This document shows, one piece after another, positions 48,822-62,016 of a DNA stretch of 64,000 bases. This stretch comes from Amoebidium appalachense. Lineage: Eukaryota > Ichthyosporea. Within the stretch, counting starts at the first letter, position 1. Every line of letters starts with the position of its first letter. The notes under the pieces are model-generated. The model worked only from the letters and a program-made list of their open reading frames with translations, had not been told where the DNA came from and did not search any database. The stretch spans positions 2,232,001-2,296,000 of the forward strand of contig CAVNZM010000001.1 of the NCBI GenBank assembly GCA_963693365.1, given 5' to 3'. The translations under genes were made by a program, and so were the position numbers.

Positions 48822-50700
48822 ATGTCTAACCACCTTGGTGACAACAATGCCGGCCCTAGTGGCCTGCATGGGGGGGAAGCTAGAAACGCCGACCTCATTT
48901 TCCTTGAAGAACTCGGCTATAATGTTCCCCTTCCCCCCCCCCCCGGCTCTTCACCGTGGCACCCTCCTGGAGCAGACATTCCGTTGCTCGACCGTGTCTA
49001 CTTCCGTTCACACGACTTGCAACACGACAATCAATACTGCTTCTCTTTTCGTTCTGGGGAAACCGACTACGGCCAATCATTTGACCCCGAAGACCTGCCA
49101 CCTGAAGACAATCGACATTCATCAGTCGACCTTCTCCACGGGCTGGAAGTCGAGGTCAACGCAAACGCAAGCAGAGGCACCAGACGCCCTGATACGCGCC
49201 CTAACGGAGTATGCAAATTTGCACAACAAGACGGGCGTGAGCCTGGCAGCTTGGTGCTGGTGCGTTCTTGGGTGTCTCCTTCTGTTTGTGCTGCTGGCAT
49301 TTTTGGTATCGAAGTTTGCCAGCTGTACAGCGCGCACGGCACTGTACCGTTCGTCGACGGCACTCACCATGCTCCACCAACAACTACTCGCCCTCGCGAA
49401 TGTATTCACTTCCAGGCAAAACTACGCGTGCCTTTCAGGGCAGTCTTCCCCCATCACTAAGTCACATGAATTTATCAATCAGTTAGTGACTCTTAGTCGT
49501 GGTGAGCTCGACCTAGTGGTTACTTATTATGGTAACCGGGGCCCTCGAAAATTTCATCCAAGCATGCTCCCCTCGTAGGTTCGTGCCGGACGGGGCCCCC
49601 GTAAGAACTCTGGCCGAGGTGGTAGGGGTGGACGTGGTGGTGGCCGGGGGGGGCATAACAACCCCCCTCCTGCTGCCAACGAAAATGGGGATGGTAATGC
49701 AGGTGGCGGTGGCCCCCCACCTCCCCCGGACGGTGGTGCTGACGGTGGTGCCGGTGGTGCTAATGGTGCCGGAGGTGCTAACGGTGCTGGTGGTGCCGGT
49801 GGTGGTGGTGGTGATGGTGGTGGCGACGACGGTGACGGTGGTGATGACGGTGACGGTAACGACGGCAACGGTGACGACCGGGAGGGGAAGGAAAAGATTC
49901 AACACATCCCCTCAGCAGCAATTCAGTCCCGTCCTATGCTCGAGGCAGATGCCGATATCGACGAATTTTACAAACAACTCCAACATCATTTAATTTTCTT
50001 TTGTATTATGGAGTTGGTGGGCTTAAATCGCACGTTGATGTTTATTCGTATGTGCATGGGCCCCGGGGACCCCCGAGATGCTGCCGACAACGTCGACCTT
50101 TCCACGTGCACCGGCATCGACGATTTTTGGGCTAAGTTCCTTGAGAAGTATTTAGACAAGGAACGTAAGGAGGAGCATTTTAACGAGCTGAACAAGCTTC
50201 GTTTTATGCACACTCGGGCCTCGATAAAGACATTCCACAAGAAATTTAATTGCATCGTCTCCAACTCGGGTCTCAAGAACATGCCCGAGGTTGTGCTTCA
50301 TCATTACCAACGTACTCTCAACGACTACCCGGACCTTTGTTCGGAGGCCCGGGCTGCAACCACCCTCAAGCAAGCCATGGCCCGTGTCATCCGACGGTAT
50401 GAGGCTGATGTGGGTGCTCACAATTTAAAATGTAACCGTAATGTGGGTGCTGTAGATGAGATGGGTGGTGGTAGTGGGGGGCATGGTGGTGGTGGTGGTG
50501 GTCACGGGGGTGGCCACGGAGGTAGTGGGGGTAATGTTGGTGGTAAGGGTAAATCTAATGGGGGGGGCAAATGGGCTAAGGATAATAAGAAAGATAAGAG
50601 GGGGCCCAATTGTTGGGCTTGCAAGCAGCCGGGGCATCGTTTTAAAGATTGCCCCACCCGAGCTGCCAAGAAGAACAAGGGCAAGCAAAGTGATAAATAG
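48822..50700 (+). pseudogene. gag of the Ty3-like element, disrupted
   Basis: The start is probably ATG 48822 in frame 3 (MSNHLGDNNAGPSGLHGGEA). The plausible reading moves to frame 1 around 49150-49250. Frame 1 then has one TAG at 49576-49578 and is open from 49579 to the TAG at 50698-50700. The 49579-50700 part encodes an RGG/Gly/Asp-rich linker, a helical capsid-like region (for example FWAKFLEKYLDKERKEEHFN), a Gly/His-rich spacer and a CCHC zinc knuckle CWACKQPGHRFKDC (CX2CX4HX4C), which binds RNA in retroelement nucleocapsids. Degraded by at least one shift and one stop, unless both TAGs are recoded. Confidence 0.75.
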
Positions 50701-52626
50701 GTAATTGCCGGTGCTGGAAGCACGAATACGGCATGTATTGCACATTGTGACCCAGTGGGTCACGAAAAAGTAATTAAAAATGTGCCTATACCATGTGCTT
50801 CTGCCCCGGCTTCTTCCTATATTCCCCCCTCCGAGCCCCTTTCCCCCGACCCCCGACCCCCCACCCCCCCACACCTATCCCCCCCCACAAAGAAACTTCG
50901 AACACTCGATAGAATAAGAAAAGTGTTCGATATAAGTGCCATATGCAATGCAGGAAGACGTATCTATGTTAATGTTACGTTGAGTAATGAAAAATACTTT
51001 GCATTGTTTGACACTGGGGCATCATTCACCGTGGTTAGTGAAGCTGTTTTTTCCCGACACATGCAGGAGTTTGCTTTGCAACCCTCGGATGTGATTGTTA
51101 CTTCTGTAAGGAAAAACGATAAAGCTCTAGCTGTGAGTGGTGAAGTGATGCTCCCGTTATGCCTCGGTTCTCAAACATTCATGTGGCCTTGCTTAGTAAT
51201 TAAAAATATTAAGCATGACATGATTATTGGGAACGATTTTGCCAACAAACACATTGCCACCACTAATCATCAAGAACACTCACTAACACTGGTGTCGGGG
51301 ATGGTGGTGCCGACGTCATCTTTGCACACCCCCTACACAATGTGTCCTGTTACCGTCAAGCACGACACCACCGTCAAATCAGGCTTTGGATGTGTATTAC
51401 GTGCAACGGTGCAGGTGACTGCTGCTGCTGCTGCTGCTGGCACCCTCGGTATCTTCGAGCCTACTCGTGAATTTCGAGATAAGTTCCCCCCCACCATCTG
51501 TGAAATTGGTGTGGATAAATCTATTGCTGTTGTGTGCGAAAATGGTGTGGGTCCGGATTTGAGCGTGTTCGGTACCATCGGTCATTTCGTTCCTACGAGC
51601 CGACATGAGTACATACACGAACTGAGTGTTTTGCAAGCCGAACCCCACCCCAGTCGTACACAAACCGTCGTTGGTGCAATAGCGCAGTGCATCAGGTGGG
51701 CAACGGGGGGTGGAGAAGGTTGCCTACCCAATTCACCTCCGGCCGTGCCACCGGGCCGGGTGCCTACCGATAACATGTGTGGGCACGAAGGGCATGTGAG
51801 TGGGACACGAGGCGGTCCGATACACTCACCGATCGACCAATCAATGTGTGCCGTTGATCATGAAAAACCCCCCTCGCGAAAAATTTTGGAAATTTCGGGT
51901 GGGGGTGCACACGATGCCGGCCAGGCTCCCCACGGTTTTGATTGGAATAGGGTGCCTCAGAGTATGCTTCCGGAGGTTAAGAAACTATTAGAAGCACACT
52001 CTCGTTGCTTCACCACTACGGACCCCGACGAATTTCCTCAGATTAAAGGATTCACCATGCACATAGACACGGGAGATAACCCACCGATTCGATTAAAACA
52101 GTGGAGGTTGGAACAAGTGAAAGAGCAGGCTGCAAAGGAGATCGTGGAGGATATGTGTCATAGAGGGCAGATGGAACAAGCACACAGTCAGTATAATTCA
52201 CCCACCTTCGTAATACGAAAACCAAACGGAAAATACCGTCTGCTGACTGATTTTCGTGCTCTTAACAAGCAAATTCGAAAATCTGCCTGGCCCATGCCCA
52301 ACTTGCAACAACAAATAGAGAAGTTGGCTGGGTATAAGTATTTCTGTAAAGCTGATATGTCGGGTGCCTTTTACCAAATACTGCTAGACGCTGAGTCACG
52401 TGAAAAAACAGGATTTTCTGTGGCTGGTGTGCAGTATCGTTATTGTGTGGCACCACAGGGGCTCAGTACTTCCCCGTCCCAGCTAGCATCTATCATGACA
52501 CAGATTTTGGCCCCCCTGGCCGATGACGTGGTGATATATGCCGATGATTTAGCTGTGGGTGCACACACCGAAAAAGAATTAATACAGAAGGGCTTCAGAG
52601 CTCACTCAGTGTGCTCGGCTTACTAG
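50701..52626 (+). pseudogene. pol of the Ty3-like element, truncated (protease and part of reverse transcriptase)
   Basis: In the same frame as gag, open directly after the gag TAG. An aspartic protease motif FDTGASF is followed by GRRIYVNV-type beta region and IIGNDF. Reverse transcriptase motifs follow: LTDFRALNKQIRKSAWPMPN, KADMSGAFYQILLDA, APQGLSTSPSQ and the catalytic YADD (about 52537-52548). The frame then runs into 3' LTR sequence at 52590 and stops at 52624-52626 after a short chimeric tail, so RNase H and integrase are lost. The element cannot be autonomous. Confidence 0.85.
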
Positions 52627-52730
52627 GTGTAAGTAGGACTAGCACGTAACTAAGCAAAGCGTGGTCTAGTCAACCCCGTTCATTCATAAACATATTGTTT
52701 GTCACAGACACACGATCATATTATACAACA
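52590..52730 (+). repeat. 3' LTR fragment of the Ty3-like element (141 bp)
   Basis: Matches 48590-48730 with two visible differences. The left part of this LTR is missing together with the end of pol. GGGCT/GGCT at the junction is shared by both partners. Confidence 0.9.
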
Positions 52731-52735
52731 GCGAA
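52731..52735 (+). repeat. target-site duplication GCGAA, right copy
   Basis: Directly after the last base of the 3' LTR; identical to 48116-48120. Removing the element plus one copy restores the reading phase of the host non-LTR element. Confidence 0.85.
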
Positions 52736-53780
52736 GGGTAAGCTTCACATCGTGTCAAATATGTTTCAACGGGAGTCTGTGATCCATCCTGCGAACCTTC
52801 TTCTCTACTATAAAACTTTTTTACGGCCGACTTTTGAATATGGACTTGCGCCCCACCTCGCAAGGCGGCCTTGGCGCTGAAAGAGTTCGACGATTTTCAG
52901 GGTACTGCGTTGCGCACTTTGTTTCGTACTCGGTTTGTGCCTCTCTTAATCAGTATGTTTGGATTGTCGTCTGCTGTTTGTCGTATGGAGGAATTGTCTC
53001 TTCGTTTTTGTTTTCATTTAGTTAGGATACCTGATGGTCACCCTCTTTATGCTTTCTCTCTCCCCCCCTCCCTCCATCCCTCTTCCCCCCCGATTCACCA
53101 ACGCTACTTCTGAATGTCCTCAGCCTACCCTCTTTCGACCTGATTCTTCCTCTCGCTATCTCACTCCCTCTTTCTTTTCTCTTCCTGTTTTTTCTGCCTT
53201 TTCGCGTTATTACCATACGCAGTATAAGTTTCTTTCTCGTTCTGATAGAGAAATCAAAGGTAAAACTCAGTCGGCATGTGTTATGTTCCTTAGGCAACAC
53301 CGTACTGATCATTATCGCTTTTTAGGAGCTTTGGCAGGATATATTTCTCCTGCTGTACGTATGGTACGTATGTACCACCCTAGTAGATAAGTCTGTATGG
53401 TGCTCTGATGTTGATATTTGCCTGGGAAGTTGTGCAGTGGCGTTGTAATTTTTGTTTTCATCGCCGCTGGTGCCACTTTTGTGCTGAACTTTTTAATCGC
53501 AAGCATGTTGATAGGTGTGAGCTTTTATGTCGCGTTTTACCTCTTTCCCTACGGGTGTCTGCTACACTGGCTGGCAATGTGACCACTTTAGACTTTTTTT
53601 TGAATTCTGTTGGTCGTCACATTGAGTATTTATATGATTTTCACACAGTGTTCAGGTATCTCAGTATGCACTTGTTACTGGATAACTCGTGAAGTTTTTT
53701 ATTGTCTTCTCAGTATGCCGTGCATACTTGCATATCTTTCCGTCGAATAAATCCAGTCAAAAGAAAAAATAATAATATCT
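52731..53780 (+). mobile_element. non-LTR retrotransposon, right segment (thumb, zinc-finger-like C-terminus, 3' end)
   Basis: Continues the element left of 48120 in the same codon phase: KGKLHIVSNMFQRESVIHPA, then YYKTFLRPTFEYGL, a typical region downstream of the LINE catalytic domain. Frames change near 52870, 53065-53090 and 53390-53410. The last block has CHFCAELFNRKHVDRC, a CX2CX7HX3C arrangement like the zinc-binding C-terminus of LINE polymerases, then VTTLDFFLNSV and a stop near 53690. AATAAA at 53746-53751 and an A-rich end (aaaagaaaaaataataat) mark the 3' end. Inactive because of the frameshifts and the insertion. Confidence 0.75.
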
Positions 53781-54311
53781 AAATGTACCTAATTTCTTCA
53801 ATACTTCTGTTCAAGAACCACGGCCATCTAGAAACACCGTGTCAAGAACATATCTACAGCGCTTCTCATGAGCAATATCGAGCCCCGACAAGTGTCCAGG
53901 GCTTGTAATTTTGCGATACTTAATTTGTAAAAACGCGTATATTGAGTTTTGTGACTGGAGGGGCGTCTTTAGCTGGGCTTGCAGATCCCCAAGAACCCTC
54001 CCGTTACGATTAAGAAACTGTCCGTTACGATTGGCCAAAGGACAATACGGTTAAGCTGGCCAACCACAGCCCAACCCTGCCCAGACGCTAAAATGGGAGA
54101 AGCGGTGGTTGGTTTAATACAGCAAAAAAGGCAGACCTTCAGACAATAAGTCTGTACTAATAATAATGACACAATGCAAAATTGATATAGAAATTCAAAG
54201 TTGCTATTGGAATGCCTCACAGTCATACGATCTTGTGTATGTCAGTGTGCGGTGTGTAAGAGAGGATGGGCCAGCGGGGGCTTGCCAGTATATTTTGGGT
54301 TATCTTGGAAA
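53781..54311. other. spacer downstream of the PEPC gene
   Basis: AT-rich, without long homopolymers; a short direct repeat (ccgttacgatt) occurs at 54001 and 54021. No gene seen. The PEPC 3' untranslated region should lie at its right end. Confidence 0.45.
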
Positions 54312-54385
54312 CTAGCCGGTGTTGCCCATGCCGGCAGCAATACCTGCATGAATGAACCGTGTGAGTGAGTGCTTTGAGTATTCCG

Positions 54386-54428
<43 letters not shown>

Positions 54429-54550
54429 CGCACCACCACCACCACGCAGACACACACATCCTCTTAACTTACTGCCGGGGTTCACCACAAACGAGACAGC
54501 CAAGGACGGGGGCTCGGGAGGGGGAGAAGGTGTGCGTTTTTTTTTTTTTT

Positions 54551-54595
<45 letters not shown>

Positions 54596-55082
54596 GGCTA
54601 GAATGTAGCACAGAGCGAAGCACACACGACTGGACAACCTCGCGCAAGTCACGCCAAACAGATCACAAATAGAGTATGCATTATAAGTGGAGTCCATTCT
54701 CAGGAGGGGACGGGGTAGGGGGGGGGGGGGGGGGGGGGGCTGGATTAGTAACAACGGACATAGATATAAAGTGATTGAAGTACAGCACACACGGTGGCCG
54801 AAAAATGAAAAAGTTGGGCAAAGACAACAACTGAAGCTTGCAGTGTGGAGCTCCCATCCACTCAAGCAAACGTTAGCAACAACAAAACACCTGCCCTAGC
54901 AAGTGGCAGCCAGTGCTCACCTTGCACGGTGACCACGAGGGCATCGTCCAGGTTGGTGTCGTGCTCACCCGCACGCAGCCGCCGCAGAAGGTTGACCTGT
55001 TGGATTGGTGCATTTGTCAACAAAACAACCATAAATACATCATAGTTAAATTTCCTTGTTCATCAACCCTGATATTCTTGTT

Positions 55083-55116
<34 letters not shown>

Positions 55117-55313
55117 CCCCTCCCTAACCTCTTCTGCATCTCCGGCCCGGCTAACAAAGAACAAGACTACTGAAATAGGAGGATTTGATGACCAACAAGG
55201 CATAAAGGAAGCGAGTAGTGCATAGAGGGGAAGAGGGGGGTGGGTGGGGTGGGGGGGGGGGTTAACACCCCCACCCACCCACCCCCACCCACCAAGGCTT
55301 ATGAACACACATA

Positions 55314-55384
<71 letters not shown>

Positions 55385-56850
55385 ACATACAACACACACC
55401 TGCAGAATGTTGAGGGGGTCGATGTAGGGCAGGCGGGCATGCAGGGCACGGCGCACCACCGGGTCCTCCTCCAGCACACGCTCCTGGCCGGTCACCTGAA
55501 AACAGTACTCAGTATATGGAAAAGGGAGGATACATGCAAATATAAAGGGTACAGGAACTCTGAGCACTATCACCATGCTTTCACGTCATTTTCAACGCAT
55601 AATCAGAAAAAAATTCGAGATTAGAAATATGCAACTCCGATGCTACCCAAAACCACTTGCACGCAATTGCAGTGCACCCAAGTATGCCACACAGCCAGGC
55701 CATAAACTCACCAATCGAACACTTTAGGCGTTGATGAACACTATATCATGCACCACCAAATCTTCGTAGCATTCCTACCAAAATTATAACCCGCCATCAG
55801 CATAGGCAGCCTGTGACCCAATAAAAACCCACCGTTAAAACCGATGCCATGGTGCGGTCCAGCTCCTCATAGACGGGCACACCGTGCTTCTGCAGCTCCA
55901 CAGGCACGAGGGTGTTCTCGTAGTGCTTGGCCACGTGCCTCTCCGTCTTTGCTAGAATCATCTGGACGAGATCGATGGTCGAGTGGAAGAATGGCCACTC
56001 CTTGTGCATGTGCTTCAGCAGATCCTTGCCTCCCGGCTGGGCCAACACCTGTGTAGACGTATGTGGGGGTGGGGGTGCGTGTGTTGCAGGGGGAAGGAGG
56101 GGGGTGGGTGGGTGGGGGGGGGGGGGGGGGGGAGGGGAGTCAGTGCACGTTGTTTCATGTTTCTTACAGCTCCACTACTAATGAAATGTCGCCACTGGGC
56201 TCATGCGCGCCACGATGTGTGCGAGTGTGAGTGCGAAGTGCAATGCAACGGTGAGTGCAAGTGTGTTTGTGTGGTGTGTGTGAGGTGGAGTGGTATACTT
56301 GTATGTGCGCGTGTTTGTGCCTATGCATATGAGGTTGTCCGGACTGGACATTTGCGGCACGTACCTTTTGCAATCCCGAACCGACACCCAGCCACACAGG
56401 CACGTGCAGGCGGTCCTGCGTCCAGGCAAAGATCCAGGGGATGGCACGCAGCTGCTCGATGTTGAAGTTGCCCACCTTGCGCCGGGCAGGCCTGGACGGG
56501 ATACACCGTCGGTGAGATATAGTGTGGTCATTGTGGGGGTGTCTTGAGTCATATGGTGAGATGTGATGGGTGACTGTGTGTGTGGATAGGATATCTGAGT
56601 CGTCTGTGAGGTAGTTGCTTAAAAAAAACAACGCATAGCTGAGCCATGTCGGGAGAGATGTGTATTGAAAATATGTTGGGAGTGGAGTCGGGTAGTGTAC
56701 TTGCTCGTATGGCACGACAACCACCCCTAATTCCTCTCCTACTACGTCACGTGCCATAACCTGCAGACCTCCACCTATCCACTCGGCCATCCGCATGCCA
56801 GAAAATCACACAGACATAACCCCCCCCCCCCACCACCACCACCACCACCA

Positions 56851-56905
<55 letters not shown>

Positions 56906-58723
56906 TTCGCCCGCACACCTACACCCACCCACACACACCTGCTGCCCAGGTTGAGCTGGCCGACCTCCTGTATGGGTGTAGCATTGCGGAAATATTCAGC
57001 AAACTCCCTGTCCTTGTAGACCACGTCACGGTAGAAGTTGCACGATGCATCGCTCATGGCCTGTATGGCCTCCCGCCACTCCTTCTTGGGTGCTGGTGGC
57101 GGCTGCAGGATGTTTTGGAGAACGGCTGTGGTGTAGCGCTCAAGCGTCTGAAGAATGGGGAGGGTAAGAATCGGTCTACGATGCGAAGCACAAGGATACA
57201 CACAGTCCCGTTTTTTCCCCCTATTCTTTGGTGGAGTGGGGGGGAAGAAGCGAGAGGAAGGGGGAGGGGAGTTGGGGGGGGGGAGTTGGGGAGGAGGATA
57301 AACATGCATCGTCCAGTGCAAGGGGAAGTGTGAGCATACGAGCCAAGACCAACTAGTACAGAAGAAGGGGGCGAATTGGGAATACAGGATGTGCATGTAT
57401 TCAGCCTTGTTAGAAGTTCTGTTTACTTGTGCAGGGAAAGGACGTTTGTGGGGGGTGGCGATGCGAAAGACGAGAGAGCAGGGACGAGGTGGTGGTGGTG
57501 GTGTGGAGGGGGAGTAATAATACAATGGGAGAGAGGACAAAGAGGGGGTTGGGTAGGTTGGGGTGGGAGGTGGGAAGGGGGCGAGAGGGGTGGGTGGGGG
57601 AGGGTGGGGTGAGAGGGGAGTGGGGGAGGTGTTAGGGCACCAACCTGCTCAGCGGTCTGATGGGAGGTGCCAAAATGGGACTCAATAGTCTCGCCCTGGA
57701 TGGTGACCCTCATGCCCCCCTCCACAGACCCTGGGGGCTGGCCCAGAATGGCCATGTGCTGGGGCCCACCCCCACGGCCTACAGTGCCACCACGACCGTG
57801 GAACAGTTGAAGACGGATGTTGCGCGATGAGCACACCTGATTGGTTGATGGAAGTGGGGGCAGAGGAGGGTAGACATGGATGTGAGAGGGGAAGGAGGGA
57901 CTTTGGGGGGAGAGGGAGGGCAGGGGAGGTGACGGTGTGCGTGTCGATGGGGAAGGGGGTTGGGGGGGGGAGGGGAGGGAGGCGCTGATGGGAACGAGAA
58001 AATAGGGGGTAGAGAGAGCCCTCCCACCCTCTCTTCTCTATCCGACCTGTCCCCTCCTCACCTCTCCCCTCTTTCCTCCCCTCTCTCTCTCCTTCTCCCC
58101 TGGGCACAAATACAAATAAACCCCGCAATAGTGTGTGTGTGACTTTGGACTGCCACTTACTTATTAAACATGTACACAATCACAAGATAATCACGCAATA
58201 TAACAAATGGAAAAAGATACCACACGACACTAGACCCGATGAAAGCATACACCTTGAAAAACTAAGCCTTATGTCTCGTTTTATATATACTGACCGCCTC
58301 AACCATATTGCCAAATATGGCACTCGCAAGTGTATAACACCTAAATACATATTACCTTCCTGTAGAACTGGTCTTTCTCTAGCTGATGGTATTATTGATC
58401 AATTACCACGCTTTTACTGTACACGTGCTATACAGTGGAGATCTAATAAGTATAAGGTGGCATCATTTGCATGCCCAAACAACACACACACACACCAGTT
58501 TAACCGGTCATGTATCGCCAAATGTAGTTTGATAGACCACATAATACCGCAACACACACACGTCACATTCACAACAGACACCCAGAAAGATAGCCTACCT
58601 GTAAATTACAACATCCTTGATTTTATACTAAACACGCGTAACTACGACCTGTTTATTAGATGTATTGATTGGCTTGAGAAACACATCACTACAAAATTAT
58701 AGCGCACGCGCACACACACACAC

Positions 58724-58772
<49 letters not shown>

Positions 58773-58804
58773 CCAGCTGATACCGAGTGTCCCGAGGGGA
58801 GCCC

Positions 58805-58860
<56 letters not shown>

Positions 58861-59400
58861 GGGGAACCCCAACTAATTGATTTCTCCTTGTAGTCTTTAT
58901 GGTGTCTCGTAGAGAAAGTAAACCCTGATATATAGTCACCACCCGACATCTATGTACGTGATCATGATATACCGCTGAGGGGATATTCCGAGCAAACCCC
59001 CCCCCCCATACCTGAGACTGGTTCTCTTTGCCTCGAGTAAACAGCGTAAACCCCCCAGAGAGTTATGGGCATAAGAAAATGTGATGGGAGTAAGTGAGTG
59101 AGCCGATGGGACTCAAAAACACTCCGGCAATACAGTCATGATCAAACACTTGCAAGAAGGGTTACCCGGCCGTGCCATTGTTACCACCAGAGTTTGCCAA
59201 TACTGGACATGCGCTTATCTCCCCCCCCCCCCCCCCCCCCCCCCTTCCCCCCAACACACACACCACACTGCATGCATGCATGGCATCTGTAAGAACGCTA
59301 TTTTGCCTGGTCAGCTGTCTGTCTGTGCACATGTACCTGCACGTTTCTCATGTGGTGACAGGGCAAAACAAGGCTTTTCGGCTTTTCTCTTGTCCCCCCG

Positions 59401-59440
<40 letters not shown>

Positions 59441-59919
59441 GGAATTTTCACCTTGACCAGCTGCTCCTGGGCCTTATACAGCTCCCATGCCGATGTGAGC
59501 CTACCGGCATCCTTGGCACTGTCCGAGTAGCCGAGCATGACCTCCTGGAACCCATTGATCATGTTGACGTACCACGGCACATTGAGCATCGTCTCGATCG
59601 TGTGCGCTGCCCTCTCCAAATCGTCCTTTGTTTCGAACAGGGGCACTACACGCATGTGTGTTTTGAAGCCGGCCTCCTTTTGGAGAAGATGCACACAGAG
59701 AATGTCGGAGGGGTCGTGGGCCATACTGATGACGTAGGCACCAAGGCAGCCTGGGTCCTGTGGGGAGGAAAAAAGTGAGTTTAGGGGTTGGTTGTGTTGG
59801 GTGTCTCTGGTGGGTGATGGAACTGTGTACTAAATAACGGGCCTTTTTGTTTGATCCACGTTCTTTTTGGTTTATTTTTTAAACCGCATTACTAATAACT
59901 GAAGGAGTGAGGTGGAACT

Positions 59920-59966
<47 letters not shown>

Positions 59967-60676
59967 TGGTGGTGGTGGTGGTGGTGGTGGGGGGGGGGGG
60001 GGGGGGGGGGGGGTTGACGGACCTTTGGTCCAAGTACGCAGCACAACACAAGCATCACACACACACAAAACCCCGGATAGCACATTTGCGACAATCCACA
60101 CGTTACTCACAGGCACACACAGGCACACCTGCACACACCTGCTTGGCCACGGTCTCGAATGTTCTAAGCACTTCCAGCGCATTCTCGTTCTCAATCTCAT
60201 AGTTGCGGGGCAGAAGGGGGCGCCTGCTGCCCAGCTCCTTGATGAGGAACGACTGCTTTTCTTCCTCCGACCACTCCAGGTAGCTGCCAAGACCAAGCAG
60301 CTTGGTGATTTCATTCATAAGCTCCGCATGCCTAAAGGGGTCAATAGGTGCGTCAGTAAAGGGGGTCGATAAAGGGGTTGAATAGTGTGTCTGTCTGATC
60401 GGGTTCGTAGATGTCTTAAATGGCTATAAAACGTGATGAACTGTGCGGGATAGGTGGTAGTTTGACATGCAGACCAATGCTACATGCAACACTACATGCA
60501 TGGGTTTGGCCAGAGCATAGATTAATTCGAATATGGAGGTAAGGAAGTGTAGGGGTGTGTACTGCATGAGAGTTGATCCATAAATGTGTGCATGAGAGCT
60601 TACAAATCCCAGCGCAAGCACATGTCGTATGTATACGTTTGTGTGCGAGTGTGTGTGAGTGTGTATGAGCGTATGA

Positions 60677-60726
<50 letters not shown>

Positions 60727-60774
60727 GCGCGCGCGATGTGTGTGTGTGTGTGTGTGTGTGGGTGAGATGTGAGT

Positions 60775-60849
<75 letters not shown>

Positions 60850-61085
60850 TCTGTATGTGTGAACGTGCATGTGTTTAGAGTGCAACATACCTATCAGACT
60901 CCTGCCTGATATCAAGCTTGACCATGGACAGACCAAAGCACTTGAGCCTACGAATCAGATCCAACAGACTGCCCGATGCAATGACCCCGTCACCAACAGC
61001 AGACAGAGACCGCCAGCAGAGAAGAAGGGGCTGCATCAGCTGGTCTATGCTCTTGATGAGATTGGCGGGCTCCTGTGTGTCCGTG

Positions 61086-61121
<36 letters not shown>

Positions 61122-61152
61122 CGCGCGCGTGCGCGTGCGTGCGTGTGTGCGT

Positions 61153-61202
<50 letters not shown>

Positions 61203-61962
61203 GCACAGGCTATGTGTGGTGGCAAGGGTAAGATGAAATACGGGAGGAAGGATGTGTGTGGATATGTAATCAGTCACATCAAGGCATGTAAGCTGCCTCC
61301 CATAACCCGAACTCCTTCTTTGAGAACATTTGCCCAAGGAAGACAATATGCAAAACAACGAACCGTTGCCAACGTACATCATGTAGTCATATTATTGGTG
61401 CCCAAAAAGTACAATGTGGAGTAGAGAAGCTGCAAAACGGCTGAAAGGAGGAAGCATTCAGCATTCCCCACACACCTACTAACACAAACACCCATACCCA
61501 GCCAAACCCCCCCCCCCCCCCTCCTACTCCCCCCTCCCCCCCCCCCCCAAACACACACACACACACACACCCACACACCCACGCCACCACGTGCACGCAC
61601 CTTCTGGTCCCTCTTCTCCTGGTTGTTCAGCAGCTCCTCGTAGTATGTGCGTGTGGTCTTCAGGTCCTCCCTCAGCCCAATCAGGATGTGCCGGTAGGGC
61701 TCATCGTGCGGCAGCTTGCCGTGGCTGAAGTCCAGACTGGTCTTGCTGGCATATTCGGTCGTCATCTGAACCATTCAAGTTAAGTCAATTATTTGATCTC
61801 ACTGGTGATTGGTCAGCCCCCCCCCCTCCCCCCGGGCGCATGCTTGCTTCGTATCCTTTTGTCACTAGTAAGTAGGTGGCGACACTCCTCTCTGCATCCT
61901 CCCCCCTCTCCCCCCGCGCCCCCCCTCCCCGTGTGTGCACGCCCGTGAGTGAACGTGGATGA

Positions 61963-62016
<54 letters not shown>

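Larger units (their letters stand above)
48121..52730 (+). mobile_element. Ty3/gypsy-like LTR retrotransposon, internally deleted, inserted in a non-LTR element
   Basis: A 5' LTR (48121-48730), gag, protease and the first part of reverse transcriptase, then a jump into the last 141 bp of a 3' LTR (52590-52730). Ends are TG...CA and the insertion is flanked by GCGAA. The rest of reverse transcriptase, RNase H, integrase and about 470 bp of the 3' LTR are absent. The shared LTR parts differ at two visible positions, so the insertion is fairly young. No envelope-like gene was seen. Confidence 0.9.

Noticed and set aside
49554-49868. Pro/Ser-rich minus-strand frame
   Set aside because: Antisense shadow of the Gly/Asp-rich gag linker.
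48121-52730. Endogenous retrovirus
   Set aside because: No envelope gene; LTR, gag and protease-RT features fit a Ty3-like retrotransposon, and the element is deleted after the YADD box.
56164-56796. 210-codon minus-strand frame as a separate gene
   Set aside because: It is intron sequence read through the PEPC exon 56365-56491.
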